A stretch of 46,874 nucleotides of DNA, taken from positions 1 to 46,874 of the forward strand of contig JAFXKJ010000134.1 of assembly GCA_017531765.1 (NCBI GenBank), read 5' to 3'. Below are positions 9,063 to 18,221 of this stretch, piece by piece. Each line of letters starts with the position of its first letter. The first letter of the stretch is position 1. Source of the DNA: Clostridia bacterium. Its GTDB lineage: Bacteria; Bacillota; Clostridia; Oscillospirales; CAG-272. Below the pieces are notes generated by a model. That model was not told the origin of the DNA and did not search any database. It saw only the letters and a list, made by a program, of their open reading frames with translations. The position numbers were made by a program, and so were the translations under genes.

Positions 9063-10178
9063 ATGAGTAAAAGGAAAATCAGAATTGCTTTTGTGGGTAC
9101 AGGCTCCATCAGCGGAATCTATCTCGAAAACCTCACAAAAGTGTTCAAGGAAGTTGAGATCGCAGGCATATGCGACCTCATCAGAGAGAGAGCAGAACGC
9201 AGATCTAAAGAGTTCGGCCCCTTTAAGATCTACAACGATATGTACGAGATCTTCGCCGATCCTACGGTTGACGTGGTGCTGAACATCACCCGTCCCGATG
9301 AGCATTACGAGGTAACAAAGGCGGCACTTTTAGCGGGAAAGCACGTTTACAGCGAAAAGCCTCTCGCCTCCACTCTCGAACGCGGACGTGAGCTTGTGGA
9401 ATTAGCCCTTGAGCGCGGTCTTTACCTGGGCGGTGCCCCCGACACCTTTATGGGCGCGGCTATCCAGACTGCCCGTGAGCTGATCGAAGAGGGTGCCATC
9501 GGTACTCTCGTCGGCGGATGCGGTCACATGAAGTGCCGAGGACACGAAAGCTGGCACCGAGACCCCGAATTTTACTATAAGAGAGGCGGCGGTCCCCTTC
9601 TTGACATGGGCCCCTACTACGTTACCGCATTTATCACGCTTTTGGGCAGTGTAAAAAGCGTACAGGCGGTAAACCGCACGACCTACCCCACACGCACCAT
9701 CACAAGCGAAGAGAAGTACGGGCAGATCATCACCGTTGATGTTCCTACCCACGTCAATGCTCTGATGGAATTTGAAAACGGGGCGGTAGCCCACCTTCTC
9801 ACCACCTTTGACACATTCTCCACGGATTTCTGTAACAGAATCGAAATCTACGGTTCCGAGGGTACCATGATCGTTCCCGACCCCAACAATTTCTGCGATC
9901 CCGTCAAGATCTCCCGAGGCGGCGGACGTGAGCCTGAAATTCACCCCGTTCGTTTCGGCTACGACTTCGACGCACGCGCTCTCGGACTTTGCGATATGTG
10001 TAACGCCATCCGCGACGGCAGAGAAGCAAGAGCAAGCTACAAGATGACATATCACGCTCTTGAAGTCATGATGGGCATCGTCCGCGCAGGAGACGAGAGA
10101 CGTGTTATTGAAATCGAGTCCCGCCATGACAATCCCCCTCTTATGAAAAAAGGTCTCGAAGACGGAATTCTTGACTAA
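9063..10178 (+). CDS. Gfo/Idh/MocA-family NAD(P)-dependent oxidoreductase
   Basis: 371 residues. An N-terminal Rossmann fold (IRIAFVGTGSISG, residues 6-18) binds NAD(P); K99 in the SEKP motif is the conserved catalytic lysine, and GGGPLLDMGPYYVTAFITLLG is typical of the C-terminal alpha/beta domain. Family members oxidise or reduce sugars, inositols and their derivatives; the substrate here is unknown. I chose the ATG at 9063 over 9024 because AAGGA lies 11 bases upstream and the Rossmann motif then starts at the normal distance; the extra 13 residues would add only leader-like sequence. First gene of a four-gene operon ending in GH4. Some GH4 clusters use oxidoreductases to prepare or salvage keto-sugars, so a linked role is plausible. 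Confidence 0.88.
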   Translation: MSKRKIRIAFVGTGSISGIYLENLTKVFKEVEIAGICDLIRERAERRSKEFGPFKIYNDMYEIFADPTVDVVLNITRPDEHYEVTKAALLAGKHVYSEKPLASTLERGRELVELALERGLYLGGAPDTFMGAAIQTARELIEEGAIGTLVGGCGHMKCRGHESWHRDPEFYYKRGGGPLLDMGPYYVTAFITLLGSVKSVQAVNRTTYPTRTITSEEKYGQIITVDVPTHVNALMEFENGAVAHLLTTFDTFSTDFCNRIEIYGSEGTMIVPDPNNFCDPVKISRGGGREPEIHPVRFGYDFDARALGLCDMCNAIRDGREARASYKMTYHALEVMMGIVRAGDERRVIEIESRHDNPPLMKKGLEDGILD

Positions 10179-10204
10179 AAAAGTACAAACAAGGAGATAA
10201 AAAC

Positions 10205-12871
10205 ATGAAAAGAACGAAACTCATATCACTTTTTCTCGCAGTTTTGATGCTTCTCGCTGTTTTCAGCTCAGGCATTACCGCCACAGCGGCGCTCCCCTTC
10301 AACGACACTGAGGGACACTGGGCAACGGAAGCCATCGAATTCGTTGTTGATGCAGGCCTTATGAACGGTGTGGGCGACGGCTCAAGCTTCGCTCCCAACA
10401 TGAGCCTTACCCGCGGCATGGTAGTAACCGTTCTTTACCGCGACAACGGCTCACCGAAGACTGATTTCAAAGGCACCTTCCTTGACGTCAAGGAGGGACA
10501 GTATTACGCTGCCGCCGCTGAATGGGCTTACGCCAACGGCATAGTAAACGGTACGGGAACCAACGAGTGGGACGAACCCTACTTCTCCCCCGACCGCGAC
10601 ATCACCCGTCAGGAGCTTGCAACCATGTTCAAGCGTTACGCGGACTTCAAGTACGTTGACACCACCAAGAAGGCGGCTGATATATCCGCATATCCCGATG
10701 TGTCAAGTGTTGCCGACTGGGCAAACGACGCTGTAAAATGGGCTGTAGGCGTTGGTCTTATCACAGGTAAGGGCACAAACGGCACAGTGACCCTTTCCCC
10801 CACGGATAAGGCGGTTAGAGCCGAGTTTGCCACCATTATCAAGCGCTTTAAGACAACGGACTTCGATTATCTCCACGTATACTCCGCACCGAAGCCGCAA
10901 AGCCATTTCACAGAGCCGGTTCGCACTCTCATAAATGATGCCGACGTCTACGTTGCAGTTGACGGAAACGACGCGAACCCCGGAACACTGGCAAAACCCC
11001 TTGCAACCTTTGAAGCTGCCAAAGCAAAGGTGCGACAGCTTAAGGATAGCGCCAAGGACGGCGTTGTGGTTGCTTTCAAGGCAGGTAATTACGGAAACCT
11101 TAACATCAGCTTCGACAAATCCGATTCGGGCACCGAGTCCTGCCCCATCACCTACTGCGTATACGGCGACGGTGACGTGGTATTCCAGAACGGAATCGAT
11201 CTCAAGGGATCTGATTTCAAGCCCATCGACAGCAGTGACTACTACCTCTTCCCCGAGGAAAATCACAGCAAGATCCGGAAAATGAACGTCGACGGCATCA
11301 TCACCGCCGATGCCTTGAAGCGAGCTATCGTTATGACAGACGGTAACCTTATGCAGTCCGCACGTTGGCCCAACGGTACTACCATGAACACCATGGTTTC
11401 AAAGTATGCCGACGACGCGCTCAAGTTCCCCGAATTCCTCAGAGAAAGACTTGAGTCATGGCACACCCTTGACGGTGTTACCATTGAAGGTCAGATAATC
11501 TACGATTTCGAGTTCAGCGTATTCCCCGTGCTCACCTTTGACAAGACAAATCTCATCATGACATTTGCCATGGGCGACAAGGTATTCCCCGAGGACGATG
11601 CGGCTTACTGGAGCTCCAAGATGCACCAGTTCTGCAACGTTTCCGAAGAGCTTGACACCAAGTACGAGTTCTATCTCAACGCAGATACCATGTGTCTCTA
11701 CGTTTACGGTGACGTTCCCGCCGACGTGTACAGCATTTCAACGGGCGGTCAGTTCATCTCCGTGGGTGACGGCTACAATGTCGGCGCAAATTACCTCACC
11801 TTCGACGGCTTCACCTTCAAATACTGCACCGAGACCGCTATCCGCACCTCCCACGTTTCAAAGTACGTAAATCTCAAGAATCTTAGCATCTACGCCGTAA
11901 ACGGCAGAGGTATCCACCTTAACGGCGACGGATGCGTGGTTGAGGGCTGTGAGATCGACCTCTTCACAGGCGAGGGTATCTTCACGTTCGGAAGCAACCT
12001 CATGGTTACAAACAACCTCATCACAAACGGATATTCCGGTATTTCAGCCTCCGGCGTTAAGGAAGTTTCCCATAACGAGATATATAATATGGAAGACTCC
12101 GCCATCTACTACTCCGATTGTCCCATGATCATCGAATATAACTTCATGGAAAACTGCTGTATGGACGGAAGCGACAAGGGTTATATCTACAACGGTGCTT
12201 CCTGGTTCCAGGTTGGCGGTGTTATCAGATACAACGTGTTCTCCGCACCCGACGGCACCGCAGGTATGTTTATCTACCTTGACGACGGCCTTTCCAATCA
12301 GGAGGTATACGGTAACCTCTTCTACGGCGCGGCTTCCAACGGTGTCCGTATCAATGGCGGAAGAAACAACGACGTTTACGAAAACGTATTTGTAAAGACC
12401 GACAAGCATGACGGTACCATGCTCTCCCTCGGCGCAAAGTACGTCACAATGTTTGACGAAAACGGTAATCCCACAGGAACTCTTGAGACCTACCACGCAA
12501 ATTCTCTCGGTAACAAGCCTAAGCCCGGTACTGACGAGTATAAGCTCTGGGAGGAAAAGTGGCCCGAGGCTCTTAAGATCAATACCAACTGGGCTGATAT
12601 TGAGAACGACATAGACTGCGGTGCCAACCCCTCATACAACGTGGTCATCAACAACTACAGCTTCGTCGGACCGCGCAGCGACAACCACCAGGTAGACGAG
12701 CCCTACTACTCCAAATTCAGTACCGTTGAAAACAACCCGATTTTCGACAACGAGGAGAATTATCTCTTTGTAAATCCCACTCTCGGAAATTACACCATCA
12801 TAGACGACGTTGACGAGAGCAAGATCACAAAAGTTCCGTATATTCCCTATGAGATGATAGGCAGACATTAA
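10205..12871 (+). CDS. SLH-anchored right-handed beta-helix protein (pectate-lyase-like fold)
   Basis: 888 residues. Signal peptide 1-28 (ending TATA), then three SLH repeats at about 31-80, 90-145 and 160-215, here at the N-terminus rather than the C-terminus as in the phosphoesterases. From 247 (DVYVAVDGNDANPGT) a domain begins that is typical of secreted parallel beta-helix polysaccharide lyases and hydrolases, with repeated turns such as YLTFDGFTFKYC, VVEGCEIDLFTGEGIF and VSHNEIYNMEDSAIYYS up to about 700. This fold cleaves or isomerises uronate-rich or branched glycans; the exact activity cannot be assigned. AAGGAG precedes the ATG. It is 26 bases after the oxidoreductase and so in the same operon, suggesting surface glycan cleavage upstream of the cytosolic enzymes. 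Confidence 0.85.
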   Translation: MKRTKLISLFLAVLMLLAVFSSGITATAALPFNDTEGHWATEAIEFVVDAGLMNGVGDGSSFAPNMSLTRGMVVTVLYRDNGSPKTDFKGTFLDVKEGQYYAAAAEWAYANGIVNGTGTNEWDEPYFSPDRDITRQELATMFKRYADFKYVDTTKKAADISAYPDVSSVADWANDAVKWAVGVGLITGKGTNGTVTLSPTDKAVRAEFATIIKRFKTTDFDYLHVYSAPKPQSHFTEPVRTLINDADVYVAVDGNDANPGTLAKPLATFEAAKAKVRQLKDSAKDGVVVAFKAGNYGNLNISFDKSDSGTESCPITYCVYGDGDVVFQNGIDLKGSDFKPIDSSDYYLFPEENHSKIRKMNVDGIITADALKRAIVMTDGNLMQSARWPNGTTMNTMVSKYADDALKFPEFLRERLESWHTLDGVTIEGQIIYDFEFSVFPVLTFDKTNLIMTFAMGDKVFPEDDAAYWSSKMHQFCNVSEELDTKYEFYLNADTMCLYVYGDVPADVYSISTGGQFISVGDGYNVGANYLTFDGFTFKYCTETAIRTSHVSKYVNLKNLSIYAVNGRGIHLNGDGCVVEGCEIDLFTGEGIFTFGSNLMVTNNLITNGYSGISASGVKEVSHNEIYNMEDSAIYYSDCPMIIEYNFMENCCMDGSDKGYIYNGASWFQVGGVIRYNVFSAPDGTAGMFIYLDDGLSNQEVYGNLFYGAASNGVRINGGRNNDVYENVFVKTDKHDGTMLSLGAKYVTMFDENGNPTGTLETYHANSLGNKPKPGTDEYKLWEEKWPEALKINTNWADIENDIDCGANPSYNVVINNYSFVGPRSDNHQVDEPYYSKFSTVENNPIFDNEENYLFVNPTLGNYTIIDDVDESKITKVPYIPYEMIGRH

Positions 12872-12914
12872 AGAAGTATCATCAATTTCAGTTGATCCAC
12901 GGAGGACAGTAAAA

Positions 12915-13868
12915 ATGTACCACAATTACAGCATGAACAAGATACTTGAGGATATTGAATCGAATTCCGTCAAGAATCTCATCCTTGACACAGACACGGC
13001 TAACGAGGTGGACGATCAGTTTGCCATCGCATACGCAATGCTCGCCGATGACATACGTCTTCTCGCTCTCAGCGCGGCGCCCTTTGTCAACGATCACGCC
13101 GACACCCCTGCCGAAGGTGCTGAAAAGAGCTACCATGAAATGGTAAAGGTGCGGGACATGGTTGACCCCGAGGGCAAGCTGAACATTCCCTGCTACCGCG
13201 GCTCAGGCGCGTACATGGAGGACCTTGACGTGCCCGTTGTCAGCGAAGCGGCTGAGAATATCGTCAGAATCGTAAGGGAGACCGACGGCATCGTTTACGT
13301 TGCCGTTATCGGATGCTTCACAAACGTAGCGTCCGCCCTGGTGATGGACCCGTCAATAAAGGACAAAATGGTCGTTCTCATGATCGGCGCCAACGCATTC
13401 GATTACGAAAACGGCGACTGCAACGAATATAACCTCGCTCAGGACCGAATCGCGGCGAGAGTCATCTTCGAGTGCGGTGTTCCCGTGATCGTCCTTCCCG
13501 CAATGGGCGGTACCGAGAGACTTTACACCACAAATACCGAGCTTAACTTCTACCTCAAAGATCAGGCAGGCGAGATCGGCAACTACCTCTGTGAGCTCTT
13601 TGAGAGAGAAGAGGGAAGTCTTTTCAAGAGTGACGGTTCATGCAACTGCAAATCAAGAATCATCTGGGACGTTGGTGCTGTTTCCATTCTCCGTCTCGGT
13701 CAGAAGGGCGCAGTCCTTAAGGTAGTTCCCGCAAGGACCATCGATCCCGACGGCTTCTGGCGGAAGGGATTCGACCTTGACCGCCGCATGATCATGACGA
13801 GTGACTTCAGACGCTGGATCGTTATGTCCGACTTCTACACCGTACTCAGAAAAGCATACAATCAGTAA
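12915..13868 (+). CDS. Nucleoside-hydrolase-like (IunH superfamily) protein
   Basis: 317 residues, usual length for the family. The calcium-binding N-terminal signature appears as LDTDTANEVDDQFAIAY (D25, D27, D33, D34), two residues longer between the aspartates than classic DxDPGxDD. VYVAVIGCFTNVASAL and MIGANAFDYENGDCNEYN fit the rest of the fold, including the late Asn-rich ligand loop. Classic members split purine or pyrimidine ribosides; relatives with the longer loop often lie in sugar gene clusters and their substrates are mostly unknown. GGAGG (12901-12905) precedes ATG. It lies between the beta-helix protein and GH4, so an N- or O-glycoside hydrolase role in the same pathway is a reasonable inference. 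Confidence 0.82.
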   Translation: MYHNYSMNKILEDIESNSVKNLILDTDTANEVDDQFAIAYAMLADDIRLLALSAAPFVNDHADTPAEGAEKSYHEMVKVRDMVDPEGKLNIPCYRGSGAYMEDLDVPVVSEAAENIVRIVRETDGIVYVAVIGCFTNVASALVMDPSIKDKMVVLMIGANAFDYENGDCNEYNLAQDRIAARVIFECGVPVIVLPAMGGTERLYTTNTELNFYLKDQAGEIGNYLCELFEREEGSLFKSDGSCNCKSRIIWDVGAVSILRLGQKGAVLKVVPARTIDPDGFWRKGFDLDRRMIMTSDFRRWIVMSDFYTVLRKAYNQ

Positions 13869-13872
13869 AACT

Positions 13873-13902
13873 ATCATCTGCAGTAAGATGATCTGACTTT
13901 TT
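13873..13902 (+). other. Weak intercistronic hairpin with T-run (possible attenuator)
   Basis: ATCATCT (13873-13879) pairs with AGATGAT (13886-13892), followed by CTGACTTTTT. A 7-base AT-rich stem should terminate only partially, so it may lower GH4 expression relative to the upstream genes. Confidence 0.4.
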
Positions 13903-13937
13903 ATTATTATCACTATTTATAAAAGGAGACTATCACA

Positions 13938-15257
13938 ATGAAAATCACATTTATGGGTGCGGGAAGCACTGTGTTTGTCCGTAACGTTATCGGAGACTGT
14001 CTTTGCTCAGAGGCACTTCGTGACAGCACTTTTGCACTTTACGATATTGACGGTCAGCGTCTTGAGGAAAGCCGCACTATTCTTGAAGCGATTCAGAAGG
14101 CAAAGGGCGGCTACGGCAAGATAGAATGTTATCTGGGTGTGGAAAACCGCAAGGAAGCACTCCGTGGCGCAAACTTCGTCGTAAACGCTATTCAGGTAGG
14201 ACTTTACGATCCCTGCACCATCATCGACTTCGAGGTTCCGAAGAAATACGGCCTCCGTCAGACTATCGGTGACACCCTCGGCATCGGCGGTATCATGAGA
14301 GGTCTCAGAACCATAAACGTACTCAAAGACTTCGCCGCTGACATCGAGGAGGTCTGCCCCGATGCATGGTTCCTTAACTATACAAACCCCATGGCTATAG
14401 TATCAGGATATATGCAGAGATTCACTCCCGTGAAGACCGTCGGTCTTTGCCACAGCGTTCAGGTCTGCTCCGAGGACCTTCTCACCGACATCTATATGCA
14501 CGACAAGGTAGAAGGCTGCCGCGACTTTATCGCAGGTATCAACCACATGGCGTGGCTCCTCAAGATCGAGGATAAGGACGGTAATGACCTTTACCCCGAG
14601 ATCAAAGCGAGAGTTGACAAGTACCTTGCAGACCCCGAGTTTGACAACAAGGTACGTCTTGACTACATCAAGAATTTCGGCTACTACTGCACAGAATCAA
14701 GCGAGCACAACGCCGAGTACAATATGTTCTACATCAAGAGTAAGTACCCGGAGCTTATCGAAAGGTATAATATTCCCCTTGACGAATACCCCCGCCGCTG
14801 TATCGACGGAATGGCTCACTGGAAGCGGGAATATGAAGAGATTCTGCAGAGTGGCGTGAAGGATCACAAGAGAAGCCACGAATACGCGTCATGGATCATG
14901 GAATCTATGGTTACGAACACTCCCTACCAGATCGGCGGTAACGTGCTTAACAAGAATCACATCATCACAAATCTCCCCGCAGAGGCGTGTGTGGAAGTTC
15001 CCTGCCTTGTAAACGGCAACGGCATCAATCCCACCTACGTCGGAGCTCTCCCCGTACAGTGCGCGGCGATGAACATGACCAACATCAACGTTCAGCTTCT
15101 CACCATCGAGGCGGCTCGTACACTCAAACGTGAGCACATCTATCAGGCTGCCATGCTTGACCCCCACACGGGAAGCGAGCTTGACATAGACACCATCAAG
15201 AAGATGGTAGACGAGCTTATCGAGGCTCACGGAGACTACCTCCCCAAGTATCACTGA
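13938..15257 (+). CDS. Glycoside hydrolase family 4, alpha-galactosidase-like (copy 1)
   Basis: 439 residues. GH4 enzymes are cytosolic and use NAD+ plus a divalent metal in an oxidation-elimination mechanism. GAGST (residues 7-11) is the NAD-binding turn, NYTNPMA (N150) the substrate-binding motif, and C171 in GLCHSVQ with H203 in GINHMAW the metal ligands; ESSEHNAEYN also fits the family. GLCHSVQ is characteristic of the MelA alpha-galactosidase side of GH4 rather than 6-phospho-glucosidases, but alpha-glucosidase or galacturonidase activity is not excluded. AAAAGGAG precedes ATG. Last gene of the oxidoreductase/beta-helix operon. Two further paralogues of identical length lie at 18496 and 19885, beyond an opposed two-gene unit. 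Confidence 0.92.
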   Translation: MKITFMGAGSTVFVRNVIGDCLCSEALRDSTFALYDIDGQRLEESRTILEAIQKAKGGYGKIECYLGVENRKEALRGANFVVNAIQVGLYDPCTIIDFEVPKKYGLRQTIGDTLGIGGIMRGLRTINVLKDFAADIEEVCPDAWFLNYTNPMAIVSGYMQRFTPVKTVGLCHSVQVCSEDLLTDIYMHDKVEGCRDFIAGINHMAWLLKIEDKDGNDLYPEIKARVDKYLADPEFDNKVRLDYIKNFGYYCTESSEHNAEYNMFYIKSKYPELIERYNIPLDEYPRRCIDGMAHWKREYEEILQSGVKDHKRSHEYASWIMESMVTNTPYQIGGNVLNKNHIITNLPAEACVEVPCLVNGNGINPTYVGALPVQCAAMNMTNINVQLLTIEAARTLKREHIYQAAMLDPHTGSELDIDTIKKMVDELIEAHGDYLPKYH

Positions 15258-15261
15258 TAAT

Positions 15262-15309
15262 AAAACAAAGAAATCTGCCGAGATACGCGGCAGATTTCTT
15301 TGTTTTTGT
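15262..15309. terminator. Bidirectional Rho-independent terminator
   Basis: A perfect 19-base stem (left arm 15262-15280, right arm 15288-15306) with a 7-base loop. The T-run (TTTTT) serves the GH4 operon, and the mirrored A-run becomes TTTTATTAT for the opposed LRR gene. Confidence 0.92.
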
Positions 15310-15333
15310 GTTTTTAATGCACGAGATTCAACC

Positions 15334-17310
15334 TCAAGAATCAAAGGCTAAACAGAAGCGCATAAGAATGGTTGCGACCTGTTCGCGAGTAGCATTTCCC
15401 TGAGGCATAAGTCTTGTTATACCGTCATTTCCCTTTGCACCTGTTATAAGCCCCTCGCTGTTTGCCCATGAGAGCGCGTCCTTTGCCCATGAGCCTACGG
15501 AGGACTCATCGGGGAACACGGACAGATCAGCTTTATTTGAGGTGTCAACTCCCACGTGGCACGCGTATCTGTATAAGAACGTTGCCATTTGCTCACGGGT
15601 GACAGCACCTGTAGGCGAGAAGGTTTCGGCACCGGTTCCCGATACTATTCCGTTTTCATATGCCCAAATAACCGCGTTATGATACCATGTCTGATTTTCT
15701 TCAAGGTCAACAAAGGGATTATCTCCTTCAGTGTCGGGACTGCCCGCAATTCTCCAAAGCACGGAAACGATCATTGCTCTCGTCATAGTGCCCGTCTGAT
15801 CAAACTTATCAGCTGACACTCCGTTCATATATCCGCTTGTAACCACGAAGTCGATTCCGGATTTTGACCATGAGTTTACACTGAGATCCTTGAAAAGCTC
15901 CGCGGAATCCTTAAGCTTTACAAGCTCAATCACGTCCGTTACCTCAGAGCATCTTGAGCAGTGGCGTGATTTCTTGCCTGCGGAGGTGTTTGTGGCTTCT
16001 GTGTCAACGGTCCACTTGTTTGCGAAATCATGTCCGAGCGCATCCGTCTCTTCGGTACGGTTACCTTTTCCGCAGTAGCAAACGTATTGAATCAAGCCCT
16101 TTTCCGTACAAGTGGCTTCCTTCAGCACGCTTTGAGTGTACGTGTGCTCACTTTCAACAGCGATCCATGTTATATTTTCGCCAAAGTCACTTAAACGGGA
16201 TTCGTCCCACGTTTGTGAACACGCAGGGTAATATGCGCTTGCTTTTACGTTGTAAAACGCTTTGTTTCCGATCTCGGGAGCCTCACCGCAGAAAGTGACC
16301 GTTTTAAGACGTCCGCAACCGTGAAAGGCATCGTTTCCTATCTTCTTTATGCCGTCGTGAATCGTCACCGAATTAAGGTCAACGTGAGTGTCGAACACGT
16401 TTTCGGGAATCGTATCGGTCCATCCGTATTCGATATTACATCCTGAACCTATGGGTCCTGCGCTGATTAGCTCCCTGCAGCTGAGGAACGCTCCCTCACC
16501 CCACTTGGTAGTTTCAGCCGAAATTATAACGGACGTAAGCTTAGTGCACCCTCTGAACACGTAGTCACCCATGCTTTTTACGTTTGAAGGAATACTGAAT
16601 TCAATAAGTGAGGTGCAGTACGAGAATGCTTCGCCTTCGATGGACGTGACACCCTCGGGGATCTCCATATAGCAAAGCTCGGTACAACCTGAAAACGTAC
16701 CCGCCTTGATGACAGAAACACTGTCGGGGAGAGTGACGGTCATCAGGCGTTTGCATCCCATAAACGCTCCGTTTCCGATGGAGGTAACACTACTCGGAAT
16801 ATCCACACGTGCGAGGGCGGCGCAGTCAGCAAACGCGTGGTTGCCGATGGACGTAACTCCGTCGGGAATAGTGACCGAGGAAAGTCCGGAGCAGCCGTAG
16901 AACGCACCTGAACCGATCGTCGTGAGACTGTTTGAGAGGGTAATGGAAGTAATCTTTTCGCAATGGTCGAATGCATTGTTTCCGATCTTTGTAACGCTGT
17001 CAGCCATCTTCACCGAGGTGATATTTCCGGTATATGCAAAAGCATTTGTACCGATGGACGTAACTCCGTCTTCGATAATTACCGACTTTATGTACTTCAT
17101 CTCCTCATACCAGGGAATGTCAGCTATCGGATCATCGAAATCATACATATCTCCATTACCCGATATTCTGAGGACTCCGCTTACCGAGTCAAGCTTATAG
17201 CTAACGCCCTCTCCGCAGCCTCCGCGGTACACCTTAGCCGATACGTTTACCGTCATACATAAGGTAATAAGTATTACCAAACTCAGCGCTGTCAAAATTT
17301 TTCTTATCAT
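15334..17310 (-). CDS. Exported BspA-type leucine-rich-repeat protein with SLH anchor
   Basis: 658 residues. Signal peptide 1-25 (MIRKILTALSLVILITLCMT...VSA). Residues about 75-370 form at least ten BspA-like repeats with the consensus ItsVtIpdgVTsIGnnAFygC, seen as SVTIPDGVTSIGNHAFADC and relatives. About 370-470 is a linker including a cysteine-rich stretch (TCTEKGLIQYVCYCGKGNRTEETDALGHDF style, split by charged residues). About 475-658 are three SLH repeats. BspA-like repeats bind host or matrix proteins in other bacteria, so surface adhesion is likely; the ligand is unknown. AAAGGAGAT precedes ATG. It is 25 bases downstream of the DUF4367 gene and runs against the GH4 genes on both sides. 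Confidence 0.9.
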   Translation of the reverse strand: MIRKILTALSLVILITLCMTVNVSAKVYRGGCGEGVSYKLDSVSGVLRISGNGDMYDFDDPIADIPWYEEMKYIKSVIIEDGVTSIGTNAFAYTGNITSVKMADSVTKIGNNAFDHCEKITSITLSNSLTTIGSGAFYGCSGLSSVTIPDGVTSIGNHAFADCAALARVDIPSSVTSIGNGAFMGCKRLMTVTLPDSVSVIKAGTFSGCTELCYMEIPEGVTSIEGEAFSYCTSLIEFSIPSNVKSMGDYVFRGCTKLTSVIISAETTKWGEGAFLSCRELISAGPIGSGCNIEYGWTDTIPENVFDTHVDLNSVTIHDGIKKIGNDAFHGCGRLKTVTFCGEAPEIGNKAFYNVKASAYYPACSQTWDESRLSDFGENITWIAVESEHTYTQSVLKEATCTEKGLIQYVCYCGKGNRTEETDALGHDFANKWTVDTEATNTSAGKKSRHCSRCSEVTDVIELVKLKDSAELFKDLSVNSWSKSGIDFVVTSGYMNGVSADKFDQTGTMTRAMIVSVLWRIAGSPDTEGDNPFVDLEENQTWYHNAVIWAYENGIVSGTGAETFSPTGAVTREQMATFLYRYACHVGVDTSNKADLSVFPDESSVGSWAKDALSWANSEGLITGAKGNDGITRLMPQGNATREQVATILMRFCLAFDS

Positions 17311-17335
17311 AGTGAAATCTCCTTTTTGTAAGTCT

Positions 17336-18061
17336 TTATTTTATATTTTCCGCAATTTTGATGAGTTCCGATTTGGCAATGATTCCCGTAACCGAAACCG
17401 TATAAACTTTATTTCCAAACACAAGAGTACCGACCTGATCCGTGTGATTGTATGATAAATATGCTTCGTGTCCGTTGACCGTAAATTTCTCGAGTTCCGA
17501 ACTTTCAACATCAAGTCCGATACCGATATTATTGGTATTTTCTATACTAATCAGTAAGTATTCGCCTGTTTCCGTCATATATAAGTATTCTCTGTAGCCT
17601 ATTTCTTCAATTTCGGTTGACAGAATGTATCCTTCGGGAACGTACTCGATGACAAGCGATTCCATATCGGGTGTGGGGGCTGATTCCGAATTTGAATTTG
17701 TTTTTGTTTGGGCAGGTGCGGAACTGTTTTTGAAATCAATTTTAACATACTTTCCGCACCAAGTAACAACGCTTTCAACCACAGCGGCTCTCACATCGGC
17801 ATCAGTCATCATAACACCGAAAATTAACGATATTACAGCCAAGAAAATGACGGCAACGCGCCTTAAATAAACGACCGCCACGGGACCTTTTCTATGAGCC
17901 GACTTCGCTTTTTTTCGGTATTTTTTCAACATTTTTTGTGATGTGGGGTACATCACCGACAATTCTTCGTCCGACGGCAACGAATCAAGCTCCCACTCCA
18001 TATACGTGTGCAGTGCGGTAGTTAAGACCCCCTCAAATACAGCATTCTGCAGATTATACAT
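17336..18061 (-). CDS. DUF4367-domain membrane protein, anti-sigma-factor-like
   Basis: 241 residues. The N-terminus matches the pattern of anti-sigma proteins paired with ECF sigma factors in Clostridia: ELDSLPSDEELSVMYPTSQKM, a basic stretch, one membrane helix (about 68-86, VAVIFLAVISLIFGVMM), then DVRAAVVESVVTWCGKYV. Residues 130-241 form the extracellular DUF4367 domain (FTVNGHEAYLSYNHTDQVG...KSELIKIAENI). It would normally hold a sigma factor at the membrane and sense an outside signal. The expected partner is not intact: only the helix-turn-helix end of a sigma-like frame overlaps the start codon (18054-18185). AAAGGAG lies 7 bases before ATG. Likely co-transcribed with the LRR-SLH gene. 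Confidence 0.8.
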   Translation of the reverse strand: MYNLQNAVFEGVLTTALHTYMEWELDSLPSDEELSVMYPTSQKMLKKYRKKAKSAHRKGPVAVVYLRRVAVIFLAVISLIFGVMMTDADVRAAVVESVVTWCGKYVKIDFKNSSAPAQTKTNSNSESAPTPDMESLVIEYVPEGYILSTEIEEIGYREYLYMTETGEYLLISIENTNNIGIGLDVESSELEKFTVNGHEAYLSYNHTDQVGTLVFGNKVYTVSVTGIIAKSELIKIAENIK

Positions 18062-18185
18062 ACTCCTTCTCCTTTCTTTGCTCGTTACATGAAATTTGCT
18101 TAGCTCTAAATGTTCTCGTTATGACCGTACCGTGGGAAACTTTCAAAAGTCGGACTATCTCACGTTCTTTGCATCCGCCAAGCAT
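18054..18185 (-). pseudogene. Remnant of ECF sigma factor (region 4 helix-turn-helix only)
   Basis: A 43-codon minus-strand frame reads MLGGCKEREIVRLLKVSHG followed by TVITRTFRAKQ, which matches the sigma-70 region 4 pattern (xxEIaxlLxvSxGTVxtRxxRAk). Its stop overlaps the DUF4367 start by 8 bases (ATGTATAA), the coupling normally seen between ECF sigma and anti-sigma genes. Region 2, which binds core polymerase and the -10 box, is absent: upstream in this frame is a stop, and a second frame (RLRYNAIVTYPKNASLLNAW) is only faintly sigma-like. No ribosome binding site precedes the ATG. I read it as a 5'-truncated, possibly frameshifted gene; a functional tiny DNA-binding protein is possible but less likely. 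Confidence 0.55.
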
Positions 18186-18221
18186 TCAACAACGAAGCGT
18201 TTTTAGGATATGTAACTATCG

